64,000 nt of DNA from positions 186,001-250,000 of the forward strand of contig CAVUYE010000003.1 of NCBI GenBank assembly GCA_963745665.1. Reading direction: 5' to 3'. Both the position numbers and the translations under genes were made by a program. Positions within the stretch are counted from its first letter, which is position 1. Every line of letters begins with the position of its first letter. Positions 45,201-51,640 of this stretch are shown here, in pieces. The DNA comes from Bog-473 sp963745665 (GTDB taxonomy: Bacteria; Actinomycetota; Acidimicrobiia; Acidimicrobiales; RAAP-2). The notes beneath the pieces are model-generated. The model saw only the letters and a program-made list of their open reading frames with translations, was not told the DNA's origin and did not search any database.

Positions 45201-46506
45201 GGCGGGCGCCGTGCGGGTCAGCGCGGCCAACCTCACGATCAGAGCCTCCTCGGCATCCATGACCTATGGGGGGAGCGTGCCGGCCGTCTCCGCGTCGTAC
45301 TCGGGCTTCGTGAACGGGGACAACGCGTCCTCGCTCACCACGCAGCCCACCTGTTCGACGGCGGCCACGTCGTCCAGCCCGGCGGGTTCCTACGCCACGA
45401 GCTGCTCCGGCGCCGTCGACGCCAACTACGACATCACCTACGTGGCGGGAACGGTGGCAATCCACCCGGCCAACCTCACGATCACTGCGTCGTCGGCGAC
45501 CGTGACCTACGGAAACGCCGCACCGGCGATCACGGCGTCGTACTCGGGCTTCGTGAACGGCGACACCGCGACCTCGCTCACGACGAAGCCCACCTGCACC
45601 ACCGCGGTCACAGCCGCCAGCACGGTCGGGTCCTACGCCTCGACGTGCAGCGGAGCGGCAGATGGCAACTACACCATCAACTACGTGTCGGGGAGCGTGA
45701 ACGTCACTCCGGCTCTCTTGACCGTCACTGCCAATAACCAGACGAAGGCCCTGGGAGCTGCTGTACCGGCTCTGACCGCCACGATCACGGGGTTCGTCGA
45801 CGGGCAGACGCTGGCCACTTCGGGAGTGACGGGTCAGCCGACCTGCGCGACGACGGCCACCGCCAGCAGCCCCGCCGGGAGCTATCCGATTACCTGCTCC
45901 GTAGGAACGCTGGCGGCGGTGAACTACACGTTCTCGCTCGTGGCCGGCACCCTGACCGTGACGGGCTCGACCACGGTCTGTGACCACGTCGGCTCGCTGG
46001 TCGTGACGAACGGTGAGTCGGTCCTCATTCCGGCCGGTTGCAGCCAAACCGGTACGGTCACCGTCGAGGCCGGCGGCTCCCTCGAGGCGCAGGGAGCGAT
46101 CATCACGGGCACCGTGAGCTTCAATAGTGGCGTCACGCTGCTGGTATGCAGCACCAAGCTCACGGGTTCGCTCACGGCCGGTTCGGCGCAGGATCCCCTG
46201 ATCATCGGGAACGGAACGTCCTCGTGCGGCGGGAGCAATCTCACCGGCTCCGTGTCGTTGACGTCGAACACGGCCGGGGTCACAGTCGAACAGGCCTCGG
46301 CAGTGGGCAGCTTGACGATGAACTCCAACAGCGGCGGCGTGTCCCTGCTGAACTCATCGGTTACCGGGGCGGTGGCGGTCGAGAAGAACAGTGGCGGCGC
46401 CACTGTCGACTCCAACTCCATCGTCGGATCTCTGACCGTGACCGGCAACACAGGGACCGTTGTTGATCGACCGAACACCGTCGTGGGTTCGACGACCTTG
46501 CAATGA
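39286..46506 (+). CDS. Giant secreted RCC1 / Ig-like / MBG-repeat protein
   Basis: 2,406 aa. ATG 39286 has AGGGGAGG seven bases upstream. A signal peptide precedes ARAANTDVLYAFGDN. Residues about 50-430 form seven RCC1-type repeats (LYAWGLGTDGQLGNG...), enough for one seven-bladed propeller. Next is an Ig-like domain (about 435-520: SSVYYGQTLTLTASVSP..GTVEF). From residue 523 come 21 MBG-type repeats of 81 residues with the core LTITASS..TYG..P.ITASYSGFVNGD.ASSL, then C(S/T)T and YP.SCSGA.D.NY.ISY..G. The last repeat is divergent. The final 180 residues are Gly/Ser/Thr/Val repeats like a beta-helix. No sorting motif or membrane anchor is seen, so it is probably released or bound non-covalently as an adhesin or matrix protein. 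Confidence 0.9.
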   Translation: MTYGLNTTGHNSAGRVGGLRRPRFISAVLAVLMMAAPLAVTTLTASSARAANTDVLYAFGDNTDGALGNGATTDAYVPTVVTLPGGVTPTLGAAGGDHTLVAGSNGLLYAWGLGTDGQLGNGTTTNSSTPVQVSLPAGVVPVALAAGNDHSLALGSNGTLYAWGYNGFGQLGINTTTNEDTPVTVTLPNGAKATAIAAGTNFSLALGSDGNVYAWGDGNLGALGDGSMSEKTIATKVSLPSGVTASAIAAGGSFGMAIGSNGSLYSWGDGDMGQLGNGTNTFSTTPVVVKMPSGVTASVINAGYEHALAIGSNGLVYAWGYGDDGQLGNGGIANERVPVLVSMPTGVTAVAIAGGLDHSLAIGSNGNLYAWGEDGAGELGNGGTTNSDTPVQASLPNFAHPPTAVFAGAAADRGFAIAPPAPTVTSTMLGSSASSVYYGQTLTLTASVSPTDGGGTVEFLNGASPVPGCSSLALTLVGSSYQALCSIPSLTPGSYTFNAKYGGDVGYASSSTTTPVGVNVAQTPLVVTSSSASSVYGSTPPPVTASYSGFVNGDSTSSLTSVATCSTSATSASPVNLYPTSCTGAADPNYAISYDSGTLTVAPAPLSVTASSGTMTYGASPPTITPSYGGFVNSESASSLTTPATCSTDATSASSAGTYSTSCSGAVDSNYSFNYVNGNMVVGATPLVITASSASTTYGASAPSVTPSYKGFVNGDNASSLGTAPTCSTTVSPTSPVGNYNASCSGALDPNYSISYVNGTDAVDPAPITITASSGMAVYGSAPPSVTPIVSGLQNGEDSSVLGSALTCTNDAVSSSPVGSYATQCTGAADPNYAISYTTGSTTITPAPLSITASSGTMTYGSAVPAITPSISGLQNGDNPSVLGAGLTCGTTATTSSSVGSYTSTCSGAVDNNYDISYVNGSVTMTAAQLSITASSATMTYGGSVPTITPIVSGLQNGDDPSVLGTGLTCDTAADSTSPAGDYASACSGAMDANYTITYYFGDVTVNPAILQVTASSASVPYGVNPPTITASYSGFVNGDDERSLATQPTCSTTATSSSPVGSYPSSCSGAVDPNYTFDYSNGTVQLVAAMVVVTASSASMTYGGTAPAITASYSGFVNGDSASSLTTPPACSTTAGSSSPVGPYASSCSGAADPNYSFSYVNGSVQVDPAPLSVAASSASATYGSTAPTITPSYSDFVNGDSASSLTTPPTCSTPATSSSPVGSYPSSCAGAADPNYTISYVGGEVVVGSAVLVVSASSDTMTYGRALPTVTPSYSGFVNGDSASSLTTPPACSTTATSSSPVGSYPSSCTGAVDPNYTISYVGGETTIGLAPLMVTASSASATYGSAAPTITPSYSGFVNGDNASSLTTPPTCSTTGTSSSPVGSYPSSCTGAVDANYAITYFGGTVEVNAANLTITASSPSATYGSVVPGVSASYSGFVNGDSASSLATAPTCSTSATAGSPAGSYPTSCSGAVDPDYSISYEGGNATVEQATLVVTASSASITYGGAAPTITASYSGFVNGDSASSLTTPPTCSTSVTSVTDVGSYASSCAGAVDTNYSTTYIDGSVQVEPAPLTVTAPSETMIYGSAVPALSASYSGFVNTDDASTLTTPPTCTTAATSASPVGSYAIVCSGAVDSNYEIGYVDGSMQVTTAALTITASSGSMTYGGSVPAVTANYSGFVNTDSASSLTTQPTCSTAATSSSPVGTYQSSCSGAADGNYTISYVVGETGVTAAGLTVTASSPTISYGGHVPTITASYSGFVEGDNASSLTTTPNCSTAATSSSPVGTYASTCSGAVDPNYDITYVDGSVGVGTAPLVVTASSGSTTYGGSVPSVTASYSGFENGDTASSLTTQPTCSTTATSSSAVGTYPSSCSGASDPNYAVSYVNGAVAVGTATLVITASSGSATYGGSVPSVTASYSGFANGDTASSLTKLPTCTTTATSSSAVGTYTTSCSGAVDANYTIVYVAGAVRVSAANLTIRASSASMTYGGSVPAVSASYSGFVNGDNASSLTTQPTCSTAATSSSPAGSYATSCSGAVDANYDITYVAGTVAIHPANLTITASSATVTYGNAAPAITASYSGFVNGDTATSLTTKPTCTTAVTAASTVGSYASTCSGAADGNYTINYVSGSVNVTPALLTVTANNQTKALGAAVPALTATITGFVDGQTLATSGVTGQPTCATTATASSPAGSYPITCSVGTLAAVNYTFSLVAGTLTVTGSTTVCDHVGSLVVTNGESVLIPAGCSQTGTVTVEAGGSLEAQGAIITGTVSFNSGVTLLVCSTKLTGSLTAGSAQDPLIIGNGTSSCGGSNLTGSVSLTSNTAGVTVEQASAVGSLTMNSNSGGVSLLNSSVTGAVAVEKNSGGATVDSNSIVGSLTVTGNTGTVVDRPNTVVGSTTLQ
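40852..45954 (+). repeat. Tandem array of 243-bp units encoding MBG domains
   Basis: Twenty-one units within the giant gene. Unit starts checked at 40852, 41095, 41338, 41581, 41824, 43039 and 45712 fall exactly on a 243-base grid, so no net indel has accumulated over 20 periods. Several units also share near-identical DNA, for example around TACTCGGGCTTCGTGAACGG. This indicates growth by unequal recombination plus selection on unit length. Confidence 0.9.
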
Positions 46507-46566
46507 CCGGCGGCGCCGGCTGTGGCGGGGCGAAGTTGACGGGCCGCGTTGGACGGCTGAGAAGGT

Positions 46567-47445
46567 TCAGTCGGCGGCGCGCTCGGCGATGCGCTCGAAC
46601 ACGTTGACGTCGCCGCCGTAGGGTCCCGTCTGCGCGGGGTGGTGCAGCACGAACTGGTCGAAGCCGAGCTCGGCCACGGGGCCGACCAGCTCGTCGAACT
46701 GGTCCAGCGAGGTGATCACCGGTTCGGTCGGCGTCCACAACAGGACCCTCCCGATGGAGGAGGGGTCTCGTCCCGCGCTGCGGCAGGCCTCATTGAGCAA
46801 GGGGAGCTGGCGCGTGACTGCTTCGAACACCGTCTCGGGCGTGCCGCGCACCCCCCCGGTGGGTCCGACGGTGACCCAATCGTGCCCGTACAGGGCGGCG
46901 AGGCGCAGGCCCTTAGGCCCGCCGGCCGCGATGGTCAGGGGCAGCGGCCGTTGGAAGGCCCCCGGCGTGCTGGGCGCCTCGGCCGCGGCGTAGTGCGTTG
47001 TCCTCAGGGTCGTGCGTGTGGTCGGTTCTCCGTCGACAATGGGCTGGAGCACCTGGAGGAACTCCTCGAAGCGAGCCAACCGTTCCGCCGGCGCCCACGG
47101 TTCCTGCCCGAGTGCCGTCGAGTCAGGACCGCCGCTGCCGGGGCCGAGGCCCAGGTCGAGGCGGCCGGTGCTGAGATCATCGAGCGCCAAGGCGTCGCGG
47201 GCCAGCGTGACGGGATGCCGGAAGTTCGGCGTCGCGACCAGGGTGCCCAGGCGGACACGCTCGGTGACGGCAGCGGCGGCGGCGAGGACGGGCACGGCGG
47301 CGTGCCAGGGCCCGTCGGGCATGCCGCCCCAGCGGATGTGGTCGTACGTCCACACCGTGTGGAACCCGGAGCGGTCGGCCCACTCCCACTGCCGGCGGGC
47401 CTCGGCCCAGCGGTCGGACGGCAGGATCACGAGGCCGACGCGCAC
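46567..47445 (-). CDS. LLM-class (F420-dependent type) oxidoreductase
   Basis: TIM-barrel luciferase-like protein of 292 aa. The start is taken as GTG 47445 (MRVGLVILPSDRWAEARRQW), which opens the first barrel strand; the frame continues upstream only as a shadow of the divergent methyltransferase gene. Typical features are FHTVWTYDHIRWGGMPDGPW, TERVRLGTLVATPNFRHPVTLARDALALDDLSTGRLDLGLGPG, and a TIAAGGPKGLRLAALYGHDWVTVG segment. The family mostly uses coenzyme F420 in actinobacteria; the substrate is unknown. Confidence 0.88.
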   Translation of the reverse strand: MRVGLVILPSDRWAEARRQWEWADRSGFHTVWTYDHIRWGGMPDGPWHAAVPVLAAAAAVTERVRLGTLVATPNFRHPVTLARDALALDDLSTGRLDLGLGPGSGGPDSTALGQEPWAPAERLARFEEFLQVLQPIVDGEPTTRTTLRTTHYAAAEAPSTPGAFQRPLPLTIAAGGPKGLRLAALYGHDWVTVGPTGGVRGTPETVFEAVTRQLPLLNEACRSAGRDPSSIGRVLLWTPTEPVITSLDQFDELVGPVAELGFDQFVLHHPAQTGPYGGDVNVFERIAERAAD

Positions 47446-47502
47446 GGCGTTCAACCTACCCGGGGCGGTTACCTTGTGGCGGTGGCCAACGAGAAGGAAA
47501 CG

Positions 47503-48291
47503 ATGCGGTGGAACCACGACCAATGGGTCACCGCGTGGCCCAAGCGGGAACGCCTGACCGAGGCCCTGACGCCGTATCTGTTGTCGGCGGGTGCGCCCCT
47601 CCCGGGCCAGAAGGTGTGCGACATCGGGTGCGGCGGGGGTCGCCAGACGATCGCCATGGCCGAGGCGGTGGGACCGAGAGGCCACGTGGTGGGGCTGGAC
47701 ATCTCCGCGCCGCTGCTGGAGTTGGCCCGGTCGCGGGCGGCAGAGGCCGGTGTCACCAACGTGGACTTCGTGGTCAGGGACGTGCAGACCGCTGGGCTCG
47801 GTCCCGAGCCATTCGACCTGGCGGTCAGCCAGCTGGGCGTGATGTTCTTCGACGAGCCCACGGCCGCCTTCTCGGCCATCCGGGCCGGGCTGCGCCCGGG
47901 CGGGCGTCTGGTTTTCGTCAGCTGGCAGTGGGTGGAGCTGAACCCGTGGCACACAGGCACGGTGTTCCGGCGCTTCCAACCGGCCCCCGGTCACCCCGGC
48001 CCCGGAAAGAGCCCGGTGGGCCCGTTCAGCCTCGGGGACGATGAGTACGCCCGGGACATCCTGGGCGGGGCGGGGTTCAGCGACGTCGTTTCCAGCGCGG
48101 TGGAGCTCACGGTGCGGGCGCCGGCGAGCGCGGTGGCCGATCCTTCCCTGTTCGGCTTCATGGGCGTGGCGCCGGAGCAGAGCGACGAGGTCGGTGCGGC
48201 GCTCGACGAGCACGTCGAGCGGTTCGCCGTGGGCGACGGCGTCTACGAGTACCCGCTCGCCTTCCGGGTCTACGAGGCCGTCAACGCCTGA
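47503..48291 (+). CDS. Class I SAM-dependent methyltransferase (Methyltransf_11/25 type)
   Basis: About 262 aa. ATG 47503 is preferred because AAGGA is five bases upstream; GTG 47476 and 47482 are alternatives. Motif I is KVCDIGCGGGRQTIAMAEAVG, with the acidic residue in VVGLDISAPLLELAR. Motif II is FDLAVSQLGVMFFDEP and motif III LRPGGRLVFVSWQ. UbiE/COQ5-like small-molecule methyltransferases have this shape. It ends TGATG, coupled to the next gene. Confidence 0.87.
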   Translation: MRWNHDQWVTAWPKRERLTEALTPYLLSAGAPLPGQKVCDIGCGGGRQTIAMAEAVGPRGHVVGLDISAPLLELARSRAAEAGVTNVDFVVRDVQTAGLGPEPFDLAVSQLGVMFFDEPTAAFSAIRAGLRPGGRLVFVSWQWVELNPWHTGTVFRRFQPAPGHPGPGKSPVGPFSLGDDEYARDILGGAGFSDVVSSAVELTVRAPASAVADPSLFGFMGVAPEQSDEVGAALDEHVERFAVGDGVYEYPLAFRVYEAVNA

Positions 48292-48719
48292 TGGCAGGGC
48301 TCGGTGCGGGAGCCGGGTACAGCGGGACCCCGCTGCCCAAGAAGCTCGGGATCGTGGAGGGGTCGACGGTGGCGGTGTTGGGTGGCGGGCCGCCGGGCGT
48401 GCTGGACGGGCTGCCCGCCGGGGTGACGGTGAAGCGCCAGGCCCGGGGCAAGGCGGACGTGGTGGTTGCCTCCTTCACCGAACGCCGCGACTTCGAGCGG
48501 CGCATCGACGCGCTGGGCCGGATGATCTTTCCCGCCGGCGGCCTGTGGGTGGCCTGGCCCAAGCGCGCCTCGGGGCTGGCCACCACCGTTGACGAGAACG
48601 TGGTGCGCGAAGTGGCGCTGCCGCTGGGGCTGGTGGACAACAAGGTGTGCGCCATCGACGAGACCTGGTCTGGCCTACGCCTGGTGTGGAGGCGGGAGCG
48701 GCGCCAGACGCTGGCTTAG
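48291..48719 (+). CDS. DUF3052 family protein
   Basis: A 142-aa protein with the family features AGYSGTPLPKKLGI at the start, VVVASFTERRDFERRIDALGRMIFPAGGLWVAWPKRASG in the middle and DNKVCAIDETWSGLRLVWR at the end. The family is widespread in actinobacteria and has no established function. Its ATG overlaps the methyltransferase stop by one base, so both are made from one transcript. Confidence 0.88.
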   Translation: MAGLGAGAGYSGTPLPKKLGIVEGSTVAVLGGGPPGVLDGLPAGVTVKRQARGKADVVVASFTERRDFERRIDALGRMIFPAGGLWVAWPKRASGLATTVDENVVREVALPLGLVDNKVCAIDETWSGLRLVWRRERRQTLA

Positions 48720-48726
48720 GACGGCG

Positions 48727-49104
48727 TCATTTCGGGCGGGGAATCTGGAAGAAGCAGGTGCCTCGGACGAGCAGCTTGCCCTCCTCGTTCAGGACTTGCG
48801 CGTCGGCAATGGCCATCGCCCGGCCTTTGCGGACGATGTCGCTGCGCACGGTGTAAGTGCCGCCGATCTCGACGGCGTACAGGTACTCGACGTTCAGAGA
48901 GACGGTGGGCGCTGAAGGGGCTTCGATCAAGGGCATGAGGGCGGCCCCGCATGATTCGTCGATGACCGTGGCGAGGATGCCCCCGTGGACACTGCCAAAG
49001 GGATTCGCCATGTCGGGGGTCGGTGTCCAGGACATTTCGGCATGGCCATCGATCGAAGAGAGGAACTCCCATCGACCCGGGCTGTCGGCGTACGGCGCTG
49101 GCAT
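48727..49104 (-). CDS. PaaI-type hotdog thioesterase
   Basis: A 125-aa single hotdog domain. NPFGSVHGGILATVIDESCGAAL contains the HGG...DE signature of the PaaI/4HBT-II family, where the Asp/Glu region activates water to hydrolyse an acyl-CoA. It ends LVRGTCFFQIPRPK. It converges on the DUF3052 gene and is followed upstream by signal peptidase I on the same strand. Substrate is unknown. Confidence 0.88.
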   Translation of the reverse strand: MPAPYADSPGRWEFLSSIDGHAEMSWTPTPDMANPFGSVHGGILATVIDESCGAALMPLIEAPSAPTVSLNVEYLYAVEIGGTYTVRSDIVRKGRAMAIADAQVLNEEGKLLVRGTCFFQIPRPK

Positions 49105-49183
49105 GTGTGGTTCGTGCTCCTTCGTCGGCGAGAGGTGGCGGCACGCGTCGTGCCGAGTCGGCAGTGCGGGTGCGGTTGCTGGG

Positions 49184-49828
49184 TTAGAGGAAGCCGATCC
49201 GCGACAGCGGCCAGATCAGCAGGTCGACCTTGCCCACGATGGTGGACTCGGGGATCGGGCCCCAGTAGCGGCTGTCGCAGGAGTTCGGCCGGTTGTCACC
49301 CATGACGTAGACGTCACCAGATGGAATGCGGTACGACTGCTTCAAGGAATAGGCACTGCTGTCCGGCCCCGGATAGGTGTCGTCGCGGACGTTGGGCGGA
49401 AGGAATGGCTCGGGCAACAGGTGCCCGTTGATGTACACGTTCCCGTCGTTCAGCGAGATGATCTCGCCCGGGAGGCCGATCACGCGCTTGACGAGGTCGG
49501 CCACCGGCGGGCCGGCGCAGTCCTCGTTCGGTGGGGTGCTGAACACCACGATGTTGCCGCGGTCGACCCCATGGAGGTGGTAGCTCAGCTTGTCCACCAC
49601 GATCCGGTCGCCGACCTGCAGAGTCGGCTCCATGGAGCCCGACGGGATGGAGTAGGTGGCGACGACGAAGGTGCGCAGCAGCACGGCAATGAGGATGGCC
49701 ACCACCACGACGGCGACGAGTTCGACGATCCAGCGGTTGGAGGGTTTGTCGTCGTCCTGGTCCTTTCCCTGGCCTGGGGCGGGTGCCGCCGGGTCCGGGA
49801 CTTGTTCGCCCTCCGAGTCGCCTTCCAT
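49184..49828 (-). CDS. lepB: Signal peptidase I
   Basis: Serine peptidase of 214 aa that removes signal peptides on the outer face of the membrane. After an acidic cytoplasmic tail there is one membrane segment (IVELVAVVVVAILIAVLLRTFV). Then come box B with the catalytic Ser (YSIPSGSMEPTLQVGDRIVV), box D with the Lys (DLVKRVIGLPGE) and box E (YVMGDNRPNSCDSRYWGPIP). ATG 49828 follows extra open frame that belongs to the divergent HAD gene region. It could process the many secreted proteins of this window. Confidence 0.95.
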   Translation of the reverse strand: MEGDSEGEQVPDPAAPAPGQGKDQDDDKPSNRWIVELVAVVVVAILIAVLLRTFVVATYSIPSGSMEPTLQVGDRIVVDKLSYHLHGVDRGNIVVFSTPPNEDCAGPPVADLVKRVIGLPGEIISLNDGNVYINGHLLPEPFLPPNVRDDTYPGPDSSAYSLKQSYRIPSGDVYVMGDNRPNSCDSRYWGPIPESTIVGKVDLLIWPLSRIGFL

Positions 49829-49907
49829 GCCCGGAGAGTATGACCTGGCCACCGTGGGGGAAGGGCGCACCAGCGGCCCTGTCACGGCCCCGGGGCAAGA
49901 TGGGCCC

Positions 49908-50672
49908 GTGGTCAGTGCTGTCATCTTCGACTTCTACGGCACACTGGCCCACTTCGCCGACGCAGGTGCCTCCAACTATGAGTCGATCTATCGGACGGTC
50001 TTCGCATCCCACGGGTATGCACTACATCAGGCCGCCGTCGATGACTACTACTCCCGCTACGACGGGGTCGAGCACGGCGAGCATTCGGTCGACGAGGAGG
50101 CGTACGAGGACTGGGTCCGGTCTCGCCTTCGTGACCTCACCGACGCCTGTGGTGTGCCCGATCAGCAGGTCGACGTCCTGGTCGACGCCCTCCGGGCCGT
50201 GGACCAGCGAGCGATGGTGCCCTATCCGGAGGCGGCGACGACCTTGTCGTCATTGCAGAGGGACGGGTTGGCCATCGGTGTGTGTTCGAACTGGGGCTGG
50301 GAACTCGACGCCTTCCTCGACCAAGTCGGCCTGTTGGAGCTGGTCGACGTCGGCGTCACGTCGGCTCGTGCCGGCTCCCGCAAGCCGCATCCCGATATCT
50401 ACGACGTCACCCTCTCGGCCTTGGGGGTTGACGCGGGAGAGGTTGTCTTCGTCGGCGACTCGTGGGAGCCCGATGTACGCGGGCCGCGCCGGCTCGGCAT
50501 GACGGCGGTGCACGTCTGGCGTGAGGATGAGCGGCGCGGGATGGACCCGCCGGCGCTCGAGCCCGGCGACTCTCGCGTGGGCGACCTGACCGGCGTGCTC
50601 GAGATCGTGGATGACCTAGCTGGTTGCCGGCCAGCGACCGGCGAACGCCGCAGGAGTCCAGTCCGGCCATAG
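49908..50672 (+). CDS. HAD-superfamily hydrolase (subfamily IA)
   Basis: A 254-aa haloacid-dehalogenase-like phosphatase. GTG 49908 begins MVSAVIFDFYGTLAHFAD, with the nucleophile Asp in DFYGTL. Motif II is IGVCSNWG, motif III includes SRKPHPDIYDV, and motif IV VVFVGDSWEPDVRGPRRLG. The helical cap lies between motif I and II. Its 3' end overlaps the convergent zeta-like gene by 57 bases. Confidence 0.88.
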   Translation: MVSAVIFDFYGTLAHFADAGASNYESIYRTVFASHGYALHQAAVDDYYSRYDGVEHGEHSVDEEAYEDWVRSRLRDLTDACGVPDQQVDVLVDALRAVDQRAMVPYPEAATTLSSLQRDGLAIGVCSNWGWELDAFLDQVGLLELVDVGVTSARAGSRKPHPDIYDVTLSALGVDAGEVVFVGDSWEPDVRGPRRLGMTAVHVWREDERRGMDPPALEPGDSRVGDLTGVLEIVDDLAGCRPATGERRRSPVRP

Positions 50673-51197
50673 CGCGCTCCCCACGGCGAAGCCGTGGCTG
50701 AACTCGGCGACGAAGCGCGGGCCGTCGCGCTGTGAATTGTCGTACACGGTGGCGGTGTCGGCCAGCGTGATGGCGTCGGCCACCAGCGGCCAGAGCCTCT
50801 GATAGCGCCCGCGGATCTTCTCTTCCGGAACGGTGTGCCCGCCGGCGACGACGCGGGCGGCCACACGGGCGACCGCCAGCTCCTCGGGGACCAGGACGAC
50901 GTGGAGGGCCGTGTAGTAGCCGGCGGCGGCGGCGTGACGGAGCAGGTCGAGCTTCGAGGGATGGGAGAACACGGTCTCCGTGATGAAGGGCTCGCGTCGG
51001 GCAATGAGGGCCTCCCGGGTGGCAGCCGCCGTGCGCGCCGCCTCGTAGGAGTGCGCCTCGGCGTCGTCGGACCAGCGTTGCTGCGCGATCAGGTCAGCGT
51101 TGACGAAGGTGGCGTGGAGGAGAACGGGAGCCAAGGTCAGGCGGACGAAGGTGGACTTGCCCGCTCCGTTGGGCCCGACCACGAGGTCGAGACGCAC
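50616..51197 (-). CDS. Zeta-toxin-like P-loop kinase
   Basis: A 193-aa protein from GTG 51197 with AGGAG six bases upstream. The P-loop is LVVGPNGAGKSTFVRLTL, and FVNADLIAQQRW and FITETVFSHPSKLDLLRHAAAAGY follow, the arrangement seen in zeta toxins that phosphorylate UDP-N-acetylglucosamine. A ParD-like gene lies 22 bases upstream in the same direction. The pairing supports a toxin-antitoxin role, though small zeta-like kinases also occur as ordinary enzymes. Confidence 0.8.
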   Translation of the reverse strand: MRLDLVVGPNGAGKSTFVRLTLAPVLLHATFVNADLIAQQRWSDDAEAHSYEAARTAAATREALIARREPFITETVFSHPSKLDLLRHAAAAGYYTALHVVLVPEELAVARVAARVVAGGHTVPEEKIRGRYQRLWPLVADAITLADTATVYDNSQRDGPRFVAEFSHGFAVGSALWPDWTPAAFAGRWPATS

Positions 51198-51219
51198 GCG
51201 TGCTCCTCAGGCCCGGCGG

Positions 51220-51594
51220 TCAGTCCAGAAGGGTCGTCGTGCCGTCGGGTTCGTAGCGCACCAACCGGCCCTCGTCGTCGAGAGCCACCGTCGCCACCCC
51301 CTCGGCGGCGAGGACGTTGCCGTAGTGCACCGTGCGGAGGCGCTCCGCGATGGCGGCGTCGACCTCCGCGTTCGCGACCAGCCGCTCCTCGGCAGTGAGG
51401 TCGGTCAGAGCCAGCGTCCCTTCCAGCGCCGCCTCGACGCGGCGGCGCGCCGTGGAGTGGTGGGTCGACACCGTGCGCCCCACCCGGGCCCAGTGGTCGA
51501 GCTGCTGCTTGGCGGAGCGGCTGTGGCGTGCCCCCTCGACCGCGGCGGCATCGAGGAGGTCGGCGGCGAAGCGGGTCGGTCGGTCTGCAGCCAT
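51220..51594 (-). CDS. ParD-like antitoxin candidate
   Basis: A 124-aa protein. ATG 51594 is preceded by AGGAG at a spacing of six. The N-terminal half reads RPTRFAADLLDAAAVEGARHSRSAKQQLDHWARVGRTVS. This resembles the ribbon-helix-helix region of ParD-like antitoxins, with the conserved RSxxxQLxxWxRxGR pattern. The C-terminal half is acidic and could wrap the toxin. It is co-transcribed with the zeta-like gene, antitoxin first, the usual order. Confidence 0.75.
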   Translation of the reverse strand: MAADRPTRFAADLLDAAAVEGARHSRSAKQQLDHWARVGRTVSTHHSTARRRVEAALEGTLALTDLTAEERLVANAEVDAAIAERLRTVHYGNVLAAEGVATVALDDEGRLVRYEPDGTTTLLD

Positions 51595-51640
51595 GTCTGG
51601 CTCCTGTCTCGTCTCGTTCTGAGACAAGTGTAGCAGTCTG

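Noticed and set aside
40850..45960. Possible CRISPR array because of regular repeats
   Set aside because: The 243-bp spacing, open reading frame and protein-level repeat identity show coding tandem repeats, not short repeats with unique spacers.
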